This document shows, one piece after another, positions 44,357 to 56,169 of a stretch of 64,000 nucleotides of DNA (its first letter is position 1; each line of letters opens with the position of its first letter). The translations under genes were made by a program, and so were the position numbers. A model generated the notes under the pieces. The model saw nothing but the letters and a program-made list of their open reading frames with translations, ran no database searches and was not told the origin of the DNA. The stretch comes from Isoetes taiwanensis (lineage: Eukaryota > Streptophyta > Lycopodiopsida > Isoetales > Isoetaceae): the NCBI GenBank assembly GCA_021234155.1, contig JAJEKV010000057.1:8708108-8772107 (forward strand), written 5' to 3'.

Positions 44357-45204
44357 AGATTCCCTGATTTTCTAAGTTTTCGGAGCTGAGGTTTTTATCT
44401 ATCGTGACTAAAAGCCAATAACCAGTGCCAAATTCTTCAATTTGGATGCATTGAAAAATGTGTTAGGTCGTGGTCTTTGCACTTTTAACAAGCAATATTA
44501 TAGCTGACCTAAAGGCTTGCCTGCTTTTAATTCAATTGATGATAGGACTTTGTCATATGGAATATTAATATGATAAGTCCTTTTTTACTCTTTGTTTCAA
44601 TGTGTGATTGCAAATAACAACAATATAGCTCACCTAAATGCTTGGTAAAATGAATAGAAGACCCTAGACATAGATAGGCTTTGTAAATGAATGTTTTGAC
44701 TCGAAACTTAGGTAGGACTCTCTAAACTGAAATATATATTTCAATATATAGGTTTTTTAGAATTATTATAATGTTTTATGTGAAGGACTCTGTAAAATAA
44801 AATATTCAATAAGGCAGTTCTTTTTTTGTTCAATTCAATGGTTCTTTCACATTTGTACCTTGCCAAAGCAAAAGACGAGAAGTCTTTACTGTCATGTGCG
44901 ATTGCATCTTCTTAGTACTTATACCGAAGGCAAAAACAGAGAATTGGAGGTGGGAACTATGCACAAGCGTAGAACTAAGTATCTTGAAAGAAGACGCCTG
45001 AACTTAGAATTTGGACCACAAGAATTTGTAAAGTAATTTGGAAGACATGCATCTATTGCATGTTAACACAGTTCTTTACAGACTATGGTGACTTGGGGTT
45101 GAAATTTTCATGTGGAATAGGAGAGGCCGGACAGTAGGGGAAAGAAAGCCAAGACATATGCTAGAGATAATAAAAAACTTTTCATTTCGAGGCCAAGATT
45201 TGCG

Positions 45205-45690
45205 TCACATGAAGAAACGATTTGCCTGGATGTGGATGACATGAAGGTATTCAAATCGAGGGCACATCGTTACTTCTACAAAAGGCAATTTGATCACATT
45301 TTCATCGAGCCCAATTTTAGGATCCAACACAAGGGACCTTGCACTGTTCCAAAGACAAGGAGCATTCCCCATCCTGGGCCGTTCAAGTGATCGTTGCATT
45401 CCATGAAATAACATGTCTTTCGCGCATGATAGGCACACGCTCCCAGGATGCTCAAATACACAACCAAGTTTGGCCTCATGCCACCTTCGATCATTTCTAA
45501 AACACTCTAAAACATGAAGATATTGCCTAGAATTAGCATATGTCAAAGGCATTACATGCCTGCTCTAAGTTCTAGCACTTGACATACATGTCAAGCAACG
45601 CGCTTCTAATGACAACATCGGATTCAAAGTCTCTTCTGATAATTTCACTATGTATCCTTGCTTTAGTGAACATGGAGAATAACTGCATAG
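45205..45690 (-). pseudogene. PPR protein fragment with stop and frameshift
   Basis: The minus strand encodes IIRRDFESDVVIRSALLDMY then VKC, a TAG stop, NLEQACNAF, and then in a shifted frame MIEGGMRPNLVVYLSILGAC. These are the classic elements of PLS-type pentatricopeptide repeat proteins (SALLDMY.KC, F..M...G..PN...Y.SIL.AC). They bind organellar RNA, often for editing. The in-frame stop after KC and the frame change show it is not functional. No DYW domain was seen. Confidence 0.82.
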
Positions 45691-45699
45691 TTTATATTC

Positions 45700-47100
45700 T
45701 ATATGTATTTGTAGTAACATTCATTTTCTTCTACCATTATTTGGCCAAGAGCTTCAATCATGTTATTCCATTTGAAACAGTAAAAGCCACGAATACGTTG
45801 TATTAATCATAAGTTGAAAGCTCATGTTATATTGAGAGTGTTCCCCTAAGGATAGCAGTCCTGCAAACTGTATTTTTGTCTGGTTTATTTTCCTTTGTCT
45901 GGTTTATTTTCCTACTAATGCAAAAAAGTCGTATTTAATTAAAGTGGGACTCATTCCATTCCCATTTTTTTTCGGAACCCGGTTAATTTACATAAAAAGT
46001 AGCACCCCGACCCGAAAACTATCCTTAATTCGAATTTTTGAATAAAACTCTGAATCCGAGCTTTGCTGCAGTTTTCCCAGGTTCGCGAGTCGAGAACAAA
46101 AACAATGCAACTGAAACAAAGGAAATTCATTAAAGTTTGAAACCAAAGATCTAGTTGAAAAAGAATTTTTATTAATAAATTGAACAGATACAATGTATTT
46201 TACATCGGACGCAGAGACCATGGCGGTCTTCTTTGTCACTACTGATTACATCATCTTGGTAGGTGGTCCACCTTAGGGGATTAACTTGTGGGCTTCTTCA
46301 TGCCGCGTCTGTAAGCCTTGGGGGCAACCTGAAGAGTGTGGAATGCCTCACGTGGAGGTGCCTCTGGAGCTACCGGCCGCCTCGTCCACCCGACTTCTCC
46401 ACTCGCCTCCCATGACCTTTCATCGAATATGCTCCTTCCCCACCCTCCGTGGATGTTATGCAATGCTTGCAAGATGCTTTGAGCTTGCTGGACTTTCTCT
46501 TTGTTCTTCCGTTGTTCTTTATCCCCGGGGTGTAGCGAGCAACCTCACGGGTCGCGAGCAACCTTGTCCCAAAGGTAGGGCAAGAGTGTGGCGTGGACCA
46601 GGGATCCGTGCCGAGCGGTATTTCTTCCGCCTTTGAGCGGGATTTGTGCCGCTGGAGGCGGTCTCGTGATGCCCGGCGGGATGCGTGGCTGGTGTCGGAT
46701 CGTGCACGAACCACCTAGAGCAAGGAGAGTATGATTAACAATTACGGTGCCATTAGTCAAAAAGCGAAGAAAAGAACGTTGAAATCAAATTACAATGGAG
46801 AACATTCATTCCATACAACCGCATCCAATGTGGGAAGTAGTGTCTTTCGACTCGCGAAGTCGAGAAAGGCCCATAAAAGTGAAAGTACAACCACTCTCAT
46901 TAGAATATGGTTGCATCCAATCACACACGGAAGCATACAAATGGTTCGTCCTTTTCGAGATAGATATGAAGCATGCCTTTCTCGACTCGTGAGTCGAGAA
47001 AGGCATCGGAAACGCAATGTACAAGTATATTCATTACAAAATGTTCAATACATGTGTTCACGTTCGTTTACAATATTCACACAATTTGACTATCTGAAAG
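45700..47100. other. region 3' of the FCP1-like gene, unassigned
   Basis: Two CGACTCG-type palindromes occur at about 46,850-46,866 and 46,978-47,000, and a half-copy at about 46,072-46,087. Minus-strand frames at 46,281-46,714 are arginine-rich and show no family. They could be a further exon of the neighbouring gene (one ends GMKKPTS), but no splice evidence supports this. Confidence 0.35.
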
Positions 47101-47107
47101 CAGGGGT

Positions 47108-48663
47108 CACTTTTCTTGTTCACCAAAGTATTTGCCGTCCATAGCTTTCATGATCGCCTTGCTCTCTGGATCGGGTTCCGTGGAGGCTCGGATAGTTCGT
47201 AAGCACATCGGCGACAAGAATGGCAAAGAGGGATTCGCCAAGGCGGAATGAGTCAGAAGGACAACCACCTATCCGTCTCATATTCTTGGTCGATATGGCT
47301 TAGCAATGATTGTATTTTTTGGCGTTATGATAGCACTTGTAGGCGGAGTCGTCTATGATCAGCGTGTTGTGTTTGCCATAGTCCTGGAATTGCTCATACT
47401 TATTTGTCCGGCCTTTTCACCATTATAGGCTTCCCCTTTGTGATGGCTGGATCGAGGTCCTTCACATGCTCGACCCTTTCGTTTCCCCAAACGAACTTGA
47501 ACTTCAAAACTGAAATGCCGATAACACCAAGAACATTGACAATATTTTTCTTTGCCATACAAGACCATATGCCCACTTCGAATCCCCGTTCCAGGCACCA
47601 TTCAATAATTTCCTTAGCTCTAGGCCTCGGATACACTATTTTATGCTCTGTTTTGGTTGGGATCTGCGAGGTGTTAATCTCGGGGACGTCCTTGTCGTGG
47701 TATACTGCAGCTAATACTCCATTGATGTCAAATATTACAAGCTTGGTGGGACCAGCTGGATCCCAGTTGGAGTTTGGCTCTGACCATATTTCCGGTTGAT
47801 CGGGATCCAAATGCGGGATCATTATCTCCGGTCCTTTCTGGCTGTTAGCAGTGTCTTGATCTGGGTTGTCTTTGTGAAGTGAACCGATGCTTTCCAATGA
47901 CGATGCGGAGTTGACAAGGAATTCCCTGAAATGATGACATCTGTCAGAAAGGAAATGAGTTTTCTCGACTCGCGAGTCGAGAATGAAAAGAAAAGGTATT
48001 GAAAGGAAACGTTTTTCTCGACTTCATGAGTCGAGAAACACCGATAGAGCAAAGTAAACTCACCTCTGTCTCAGGTTTTTAATAATGTTTTCGGCAGCAT
48101 TCTGGTCCAAACCTTCGACATCCTCGTCTCCGTCATCCTCGTCTCCGTCAGCTTTGTCTCCCTCGTCCTCGCCGTCTTTCGCTTCCATTTGTCTTCCTCC
48201 CCTTGAAATGCTCATGAAGCGGATCCGTGTATGTTGAATGGTTTCAACCATGTCCTTATTTCCAACCATGGATATAGGTTTCATTCCAAACAAAGATAGC
48301 CCCCGAGAGAGAACAGGCCATTCATGTACCACTTTCGCGATACAATTTGATCTTCCTCGACCAAAGCTGGTTATGAAGTACTTGATAACTCTTGGCGGAT
48401 AGGAATTCTATGTATAGGACGGTCGCACCATCTTTTGCTGACCTTGTCCATCGATGGAACATCCTCCATAAACCTGCCCCCTTTCAGGGTTCCATCTGCT
48501 CTTGAGAGATCATGAACTTGTCGAGATAATGATGCTCGCTAGACCACCACTTATCCAGGTCGACCGCCGATCTTGAAATCAAAACCAGAACTATGTTGGC
48601 AAAGCTTGGTGCCTTCGGCAAGCCAAGTCTGCACTCATGATCAAGTTCGTATATGGAGTGCAT
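47108..48663 (-). pseudogene. FCP1/NIF-type HAD phosphatase-like gene, 3' part
   Basis: One intron can be defined. The upstream exon ends CAGAG (48,064) before a GTGAGT donor; the intron is 47,926-48,063 (138 bp). The downstream exon begins after TTTCAG at 47,925, and the split codon (phase 2) joins the two frames. The downstream exon has the FCP1 homology signature: KLVIFDINGVLAAVYHD, then VYPRPRAKEIIEWCLERGFE, VGIWSCMAKKN, LKFKFVWG, and IIDDSAYKC after a frameshift near 47,400. The usual DxDxT is DINGV here, as in some plant FCP1-like proteins. Further single-base shifts follow, and the frame seems to end GEQEK near 47,108. The upstream exon has an acidic Asp/Glu/Gly tract. At 48,663 the coding frame is cut by the Gypsy insertion. 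Sequencing error could also explain the frameshifts. Confidence 0.75.
47962..48036. repeat. two CTCGACTCGCGAGTCGAG-type palindromes in an intron
   Basis: TCTCGACTCGCGAGTCGAGA lies at about 47,964-47,983, and a variant TCTCGACTTCATGAGTCGAG at about 48,016-48,035. Both lie within the 138-bp intron of the FCP1-like gene. Related copies lie at about 46,850 and 46,978, and in an array at 62,936-63,290. Confidence 0.85.
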
Positions 48664-50281
48664 TGTGGCGCCTCGAATATATATCGACCTCCGGACGATA
48701 TACATACGGGGACTTTCCCCTCCCATGGCAATCATCTCACCATGAGCAGGGCCCTCCGTCTATTTCGGGCCATCTATGAAATGAGGCCCGAAAGAAGGAC
48801 ACGAAGGGGTCATTCGGCCCACGCCTTCAATGGGACTCCTACGTTGCGGAAGCATGAATACAAGGGTTAGCACACAGCATGAATATACATAAATAACCAC
48901 CACGAAGGGTGGCTTAATCCATCCAATATACCAACGGTACGTAATATGCATCTAATCCTAAGAAAACACGAGAACCAGTGTTCTACCCCCGGCTCGGACT
49001 CGGTGAGGGGATCGGGACTACTGGGCCTCAAGGGATCAGCTAGGCCAGAAGTCTTGGCATGGCGTTGGGCGGGCATAGAACATTGGCTAGGGTTGTCCAC
49101 TCCATCCGCCCCTCCCGTGCACACTTTGCGGATGGGTCAATTCACGCTATGGTTTCGCTTATAGCCTTCCGAGACGCAGTTCAAGGTATCACCACGCGAG
49201 CCTACTCCGTGTTCATGGACTGGTTGGTCCGATGAGGCAGGTCGGGAAGCGTCCCCTTCCGTAATCCGCGGTGGTTCCATGGGTGAGCTAGAGAATACGT
49301 GCCGCATCAGCGACCCCCGCATCCGTACCCGACTTACTCACCCTAAATCTACTCAAAGTGCAAGGTGCTCCATACGGATCACACCTCTACACCCAGGGAG
49401 TGTCAGACCCATACCCGGCCCTCTACGTGACCGGCTATCAGGCCTAGCCCACTGTAGGAGTCTCAGGAGCCTTGTATGCTCGTGCAAGACCCCACCCCTC
49501 ATGTCACCACTGTGTTCCTTGTCTGGTGCTAAGCCAGACCATAGCATCTAGGACCCGGTGGGCTCTTGTGCACAGGCCGCATTTAATGGGACTGTACAGG
49601 GCGCTATCTAGGAGCATACTACAATACACGGTTCAGAGGCCTCTACCCCCGTAATCCCCCGTTTGAGTCGATTAAACAAAGAACTAACAATCCATCCTTT
49701 CAGAGTAAGAACCAGAATTGAATATAAAGAGAACTTGTTTGTACAATCAAGGGTTAGTTTCTATGATTGATTTACAAAGAGAACAGAGAGAGACGGACAC
49801 AACCAAGTGTTAACTAGAATTCACATAGCCACCTACCTGAATTCTGGCTGGACTCGTTTCCATGGGGCGCCTCCATCTTTTGGGAGTTGAGAATTCAGCT
49901 GTTACTTCACAGGGACGACTGTTATGGTGATCTTCTGCAAGTGTCTGATGGCGCCCTGCTCCTGGCCTTCCTTGGTCGATCTTCAGGAGTCAATCCCAGG
50001 GATAGGGGTCAAGTTGGCATCCAAACTTGGCAATCCCCATGCTGCCCAATCGATTGGGGCAGGTGGCGCCTTCCCAAATGGTAATTAGCCTAATTTCCTA
50101 GGTTATAGGTTATTATTATTAATGTGTTAAATTAGCATAGCTAATTTAATCCTTTTTAAGGTAACCCCCTAGGTTGCAATTAAGTTCCCATACCCCCATG
50201 GTAGCGTACCTTTAGGGAGTGATGTGCTTGTAGTTGTACGTGTCCCGTATAGTAGACCGTATAAATACGTGGAACGTCACA
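48664..50281 (-). repeat. Gypsy 3' LTR, copy B (1,618 bp)
   Basis: On plus it runs from TGTGGCGCCTCGAATATATA to GTGGAACGTCACA. It matches copy C throughout with scattered indels. In element sense it starts TGTGACGTTCCACG with a TATTTATACG box nearby that may be the promoter. Confidence 0.93.
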
Positions 50282-50807
50282 TTCTCCCCTCCTTAAAAAT
50301 AATGCTGTCCTCAGCATTGGGGTTAGCTAATTGAATACATATACGTAAAGCACTGAATTAGAAAATGAAGTTAAGAATATAACATTAATACGTTGAGATT
50401 ATAGTAATTCGGACAGTAATACATTGAAGTTAAAATATCAAAGTACAAGCACCAAGGTGCCCGATACAAACTTATGATCAAGGGAGTTTAGGACCGAAGT
50501 CCCATTTAAAACATTCTGACAGCAAAAATCACACATGTAGACAAAACCAATACGGGAAAAGTTGGGTCATCAGCAACCCTCTATACAAGGCAGGTGACGA
50601 CTTGTTCATTGGCCTGCACATAACCATATACCCGTAGGTTAATAATATGATTAAGTTGTGGTTGAAGGGACCACCCCCTACAATTAAAATAAAAATTATC
50701 TAGAAGGGAATCTATCATGTGTACGGCTTGCAATTCATTGTGGCATAAGGAATGGTGGAGTTCCCCGTGTAGCCGGAATGAACGCAGTCTATTTACTAGA
50801 TGCCTCT
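50282..50807 (-). other. Gypsy 3' untranslated region and polypurine tract
   Basis: It lies between the chromodomain stop and the LTR. The 13 bases beside the LTR are purine-only in element sense (AAGGAGGGGAGAA), matching a plus-strand primer site. The rest has no coding signal. Confidence 0.75.
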
Positions 50808-53800
50808 CTAGCAATTCGCGGTCATGTCAACATCAACAATAAACCACGTCCTAGAGAACACGAAGGTGATCTCATCATCGGTTATTATTATCATATACGA
50901 TGCGTCTACCCCTCTAAAACATGATTCTCGGTCAATCAAGCCTTCAAGCTTACCGCCGGGAGCGGGGTTGATAGCATCGTTGATGGTGCGGCCTTGAGAT
51001 TCCCGCATGAAGTCCGGATAGTGCTTCTCAAGGTCTATCTTCATCATCCAGGTAGCATCTTCAACTGGTAAGTGCTTCCACTTGACCAAGTATTGCAACA
51101 TTTGAGTTCTTCTGGTTTGTTTGTAAGCTCGATCAAGAAGAGCTTCGGGCACTATTTCCAGCTGCTCTTCAGTCATTTCTAGGAGGGTAGGGGTATCCAA
51201 AACCTCCTCTGGATCAGGGGGTGTCTTTGCCCTCGGAAGACTCACGTGAAAGACCTTGTGGATTTTCAAGCGGGTGGCAAGTCCAAGCGATATGCCTGTT
51301 CTCCCCACGCGCGTTCGGTAATCCCAACGCCCAGCCCATATCGGGTGCCAACTTCTTCTGATTACCAATTTTAAGCTTGGCTTGTTTTACTTTGATCTTA
51401 AGCCAAACTGACTCACCCACCTGGAAGATTCGTGGGGTTCGGTGCTTATCCGCTAGACTCTTCTGACGACTGCGTGCGGCCAATAAGTAATCTCGAACTT
51501 CTTCCACCAAGGCCTGCATTTCTAAAAGGAGTTGTTGCGAGACCTCCACTTTAGAAACAGGATTATGCCACGTGTCTGGAGTAAGACATTGATAGCCATA
51601 ATTTATCATGAAGGGAGACATTCTAGAAGATTCCTGCTTTGTACTGTTGTAGGCGAATTCTACCAAGTAAATATAATCCGCCCATTGTGTATTTTACTCC
51701 ATACATAGCTTCTTAGCATATCTTCGATAATACGATTGACACGTTCTGTTTGACCATACCCCGAGGATGGTAGGCCGTACTCATGGCAAGCTTGGTGCGG
51801 ATGGTGGCGAAGAAATCCTTCCGAATGCACCCGACAAACTTAGGATCCCTATCCGATACAATTACTCGGCATCCCGTAATCACGAAAATTTCCTTTGCAA
51901 AGAAAGGCGGTGTCGGGCGGTGTCGTGGTGCGACATGGCGAAAGTGAGCCATCTTTGATAATTTGTCGACCCACGACCATTAAGGCATCATATCCACGGA
52001 GATGCGTGGAAGCCCCACAATGAAATCCATGGTTATGACTTCCCACTTGGCGTTGGGCACATCCAAAGGTTGCAACTCCCGGGAACTCTTAATTGCTCGC
52101 CTTGGTTTTGTGACAAACGACAATGCTTTGATGTACCTAGCAATATCCTTCTTCATGGAAGGCCAAAAATAGCTGGGCGGATCTTAAAGTAAGTTTTCAT
52201 AAAACCCGCATGTGTCTGCTATAGGGCATTGTGTGTGTCATGGAGAATCAGCTTTCGCACCCACAGAGTATTTGGAACACACAACTTAGCTTTGTAATAT
52301 AATAAATTGCCCTCCTTCTTATATATGAACGGAATGCTTCACGTTCTTTATAGTCAGACGGGGCTTCCTTTACCCAAACTTTCCCAAATATTCTGAGAAT
52401 TCGGGATCGTGGCCAAGGTCATTCTATTCTGCTTCCCAAACTCATTTGGTGAGTGTGGAAATGGCATTACAATGGGTGCGGGTTATGAAGGGATGGCGTG
52501 ACAAAGCATCGCAACCACATTGTGCTTTTCACGGCTTGTATACAATCTAGAAGTCATATTCCTCGAGGAATTCCATCCATCTTTTTGACGGAGATTCAAA
52601 TTTGGCTGGGTGGATAGAATGGCGGAGACTCGATGATCCGTATCCAGCTGAAATCTTCTACCAAGAAGGTAGTGTCTCCAAATCGGAGCACGCATACAAC
52701 CGCTAGCAACTCCTCGATCATGGGTAGGATATCGCTGCGCATCGTTCATCTTCTTTGAATCGTAGCAACAACTCTCCCCCTCACGCATTAAGACTCCACG
52801 GTAGCTATCTTACTCGCATCGGTGGCTACCGATTTATCCTTTTCCGGATCGGGCAAGGTAAGGACTGGTGCGGATGTTAAAAGCATCCTTGAGTTTAAAG
52901 CCGACTTGGACTTTTGTTTTCCAATGTTCCATCCAATCCTTTACTTTCTCATGCCTTGTGAGATTAGTAAGAGGTGCGGCAATTGTTGCAAAATCCTTAA
53001 CAAATTTCCGATAATATCCTGCGAGTCCCAAGAAACTCCGGACCTGGGGAAACATTATTTGGAATGGGCGGTCCTTTTTCGCTTCTATCTTAGGCTGGGT
53101 CTGTAGCAATTCCTTCTGAGATAATATGCCCCAAATAGTCTACCCTCGGAGTGGCGAACTTGCATTTAGAGAACTTGGCAAAGAGCTGATGGCGCCTTAG
53201 CTTTTGCAAAGCTAATCGAAGATGTTGTTCATGTTGCTGCAAGGTTTTACTATAGATGAGAATGTCATCAAAGAAAATGACAACAAAGTCATCCAAGTAT
53301 TGGCGGAAGATGTCATTCATCAACCGCATAAGCGTTGCGGGCGTTGGTCAATCAAAAAGGCATGACAGTGAATTGTAATGCCTATATGTACCTAAAAGCA
53401 GACTTATGGATGTCCTCTTCCTTAATCCTTATCGATGGTACCGGAAGAAATCAATCTTTGAGAAATATTTTGCTCCTTGTAAGCGGTCCATAAGATCATA
53501 CGCCTAGGCAAAGCATAGCGATTCTTGATGGTATGCTTATTGAGTTGCCTATAATCAATACACATCCTTAAGGAGCCATCTTTCTTCTTGACAAAAGAAT
53601 ATAGCCAAATGGTGAAACGCTAGGCGAATAAACCCCAAATTCAGTAACTCTTGTATTTTGTTTCTTAAGCTCTGCTAACTCCAGGAGGACTCATTGATGC
53701 AGGGGCTTTCTTTGGTAGGCTTAGTACCCGGTTCAAGAGTTATCTCACATTCCACCCTCTAAAAGGAGGAAGTTTGTGGATCTCATCCGGGAAAAGATCG

Positions 53801-54150
53801 CTAAATTCCCAAAGAGGGTAGCAATGTCCGATGGTAAAGCATCGATTACTTTCTTCTTTGTTTTGAGTCCGACTCAATGGAAGCAAGTTTAATGAAGCAA
53901 AGAAGTTCATTCCTGCGCATAGCTTTTCCTAGCTGCTTTCTTGACATTTATTTGCATGGCCAGTGTAATGAATCACCTTTTATCGTCACACGTGCTCCAT
54001 TAGCGGCATTGAAGGTGACCTCGCTTCTCGCCGATCTATGTGGGCCTGGCGGGGCGCTAAAAACTCCATTCCCACAATAAGATCATATTTGCCAATGTCC
54101 ATTAACTTCGGCACCCAAGGCGGTGGTGCACTCGGCAAATTGCATTTTAA
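50808..54150 (-). pseudogene. Gypsy pol with chromodomain, multiply frameshifted
   Basis: In element order: a protease remnant near 54,050-54,130 (YDLIVGMEFL). RT follows at 53,090-53,580, with [20 protein letters not shown] and the catalytic FFDDILIYS, then ATPRVDYLGHIIS. The connection/RNase H region is at 52,480-53,109, with FLGLAGYYRKFVKDFATIAA. Integrase is at 51,700-52,150, with MDFIVGLP and IVSDRDPKFVG. The GPY-like and chromodomain part is at 50,808-51,666 (FHVSLPR, then QYLVKWKHLPVEDATW). The chromodomain occupies about residues 70-120 of the last frame. Chromodomains in these elements are thought to steer integration to marked chromatin. Each domain lies in a different frame, so no polyprotein can be made from this copy. 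Confidence 0.9.
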
Positions 54151-55670
54151 AGGTTAATCTGGCTGACCATGAGTGTAATCGATCTTACAGCTAGCTATGC
54201 TTAGGCAGGGGATTTTCAGCGTTTCAGTGCGATACACAGGCCATTCTAGGAGAAGCAAAATTATGTGTACTACGTGTCCATCAAAATTATGAAGGGCTTC
54301 TTGTCTACTTGGCCTATTGTAGAAATAATGAAGGTGACTTTTCAGCGTTACTGTTTTTATATAGCGGCAAGAATATGAGGCAGCACCATGAATGTACTCG
54401 GGAGCCTCGTCTTCAGCAAGATTGGACTCCAAATCTTCCCAATCCGAGTCGGCCATGGCGGTTAGGCGTCTAGCGTGGCGTGCGGGCAAGTGCATGAAGT
54501 GTCGGGCCTCATGCTGCCGGTAGCATGCCTTATCCGTGGGCTGTTCTCTACGGCCTCTTTAGGAATGGGTGTAAGAGGGCCCCGAATTTCCCTTACGGCA
54601 TTGTTACGCTTATCCGGCGTGCTAAAGCAACTTTCTTCTCACGGCGTCCATAAGAATTGTCTTTGAGAGGGCCCCGGACTTGGGGAGCGGGGTTTGTAAG
54701 GTGTGGGCGGGCGTGGCTGCCAGTAAGGAGGCGGTGCGGATCTTGGCTCCTTAGCGTGTCTTCCTCAAGGCTTAATGCCTTAGCTTCGCCCTGCTTCTTG
54801 ACTTTGGGTCGATAGCCTTGACCATTCGTTTAATAGATGGGGCCAACCCTTCAATGTAGCCCTCTCTTGCTCTTTTCTCATTCATTCTGGCACATACAAC
54901 CTCAAGCGCATGAATTAGGTCGATTGTAGGCCTGCACGGACATGCCCTTGTTCCAACTTTGTAGAAGATGCGAATACATTGGCATTTATGCTTACGAGGG
55001 CCGTAATGCGATTTAAAAGCCTTAGCAAACTTCACGAACTTGCATCTGCTCCTATCCGGTGTTTAGCTGCGGCGTAACCCTTCCACCAAATACGGGCAGA
55101 CTCCGGTAAAGGTTCGTGGTGGCAACCTTCCTGTATCTTTCTCCGTCATTCCATAGGACTTCAGAATTCCTTCATTTTTCGTCCAACCAAGATTTCGCAT
55201 TCAAGCCTCCTCTGGATTTCCCATCAAAAGTGAGCCAACTTCGGTTCTTCCATATACTAGTGATATTTTGTATCACTTGAGTTTTTCGGTATTCCTTATC
55301 CTTACGCCTTGAATGGTCTTTGTCGATAGCGAGGAACCCGAAGAACCGAAGTGGTTGAATGTGAGGAAGCGGCGCTATCCTTAGAGGAACCGTTGGCGCT
55401 TAGCATGAGTCCTTCTCCATGCAGTGCAGGGGCTAGCTCTGGGGAGGAGATGGGTCACATTTGTGCGAGGTGGACTCAATGGTCATGAGGAGGTAATTCG
55501 GTCCGTCCTCCCCGAGTATGTGGCGGGTGGATTGGTATGCAACACATAAGCCCGTAACTCGCCGAGTTGCCTTTTCATTAACATCAATTCTGTTGGGGGT
55601 GAGCCTCTTGGCGTTGGAGGGTGTTTGCCGCCGCCGCTATGCACGTGCCGATCTATAGGAATCATTCATG
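54151..55670 (-). pseudogene. Gypsy gag region, frameshifted
   Basis: The minus strand at 54,772-55,035 reads KFAKAFKSHYGPRKHKC then IDLIHALEVVCARMNEKRAR and YIEGLAPSIKRMVKAI, resembling the retrotransposon gag core. Sequence upstream to about 55,670 also looks gag-like (RIWWKGYAAAKH). The downstream part to 54,154 would hold the zinc knuckle and protease start, but I could not place a CCHC box. Indels break the frame repeatedly. Confidence 0.65.
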
Positions 55671-56169
55671 AATATATAAGCTGATTTACATTAATGTACA
55701 ATCCCTTTTTAAGTTAATCGAAACAAAAGTATATACAAAGAAGACAATATTTGTATTTCATTCAAGTTGATTATAACAACGGGTTGATTGATACATGGAT
55801 TGAGACAAAAGTAGGTATGATACAATGGGAACTTTTAAAGTTTTGCTTGCACACACAACGTAACCACAACAATGAAAACACAACGGAAGAGACCAAGCCT
55901 AGGGGTTGGCGAAGGGTCTGAGGATCAGCGTAGCGGGTACTCTCCCGTCTGCCCGGACGAAGTTTATAGCGTGCCCGGGCTTGGACAATGATTGCTTGGT
56001 ACTCCCATGTTGGGCGATAATCAGAAGGTTAAAGAGCCTTCGCATCGCATAAAAAGAGTTGCCAAAGATGGTCGTTGAGGCGTCCTCGGCCGTGCACTGG
56101 TCATATTCCGGTGGTCAGTGCGACGCGGTGTCATCTTCAGATCCTCGAAAGCTTCGATCCACGAGGATG

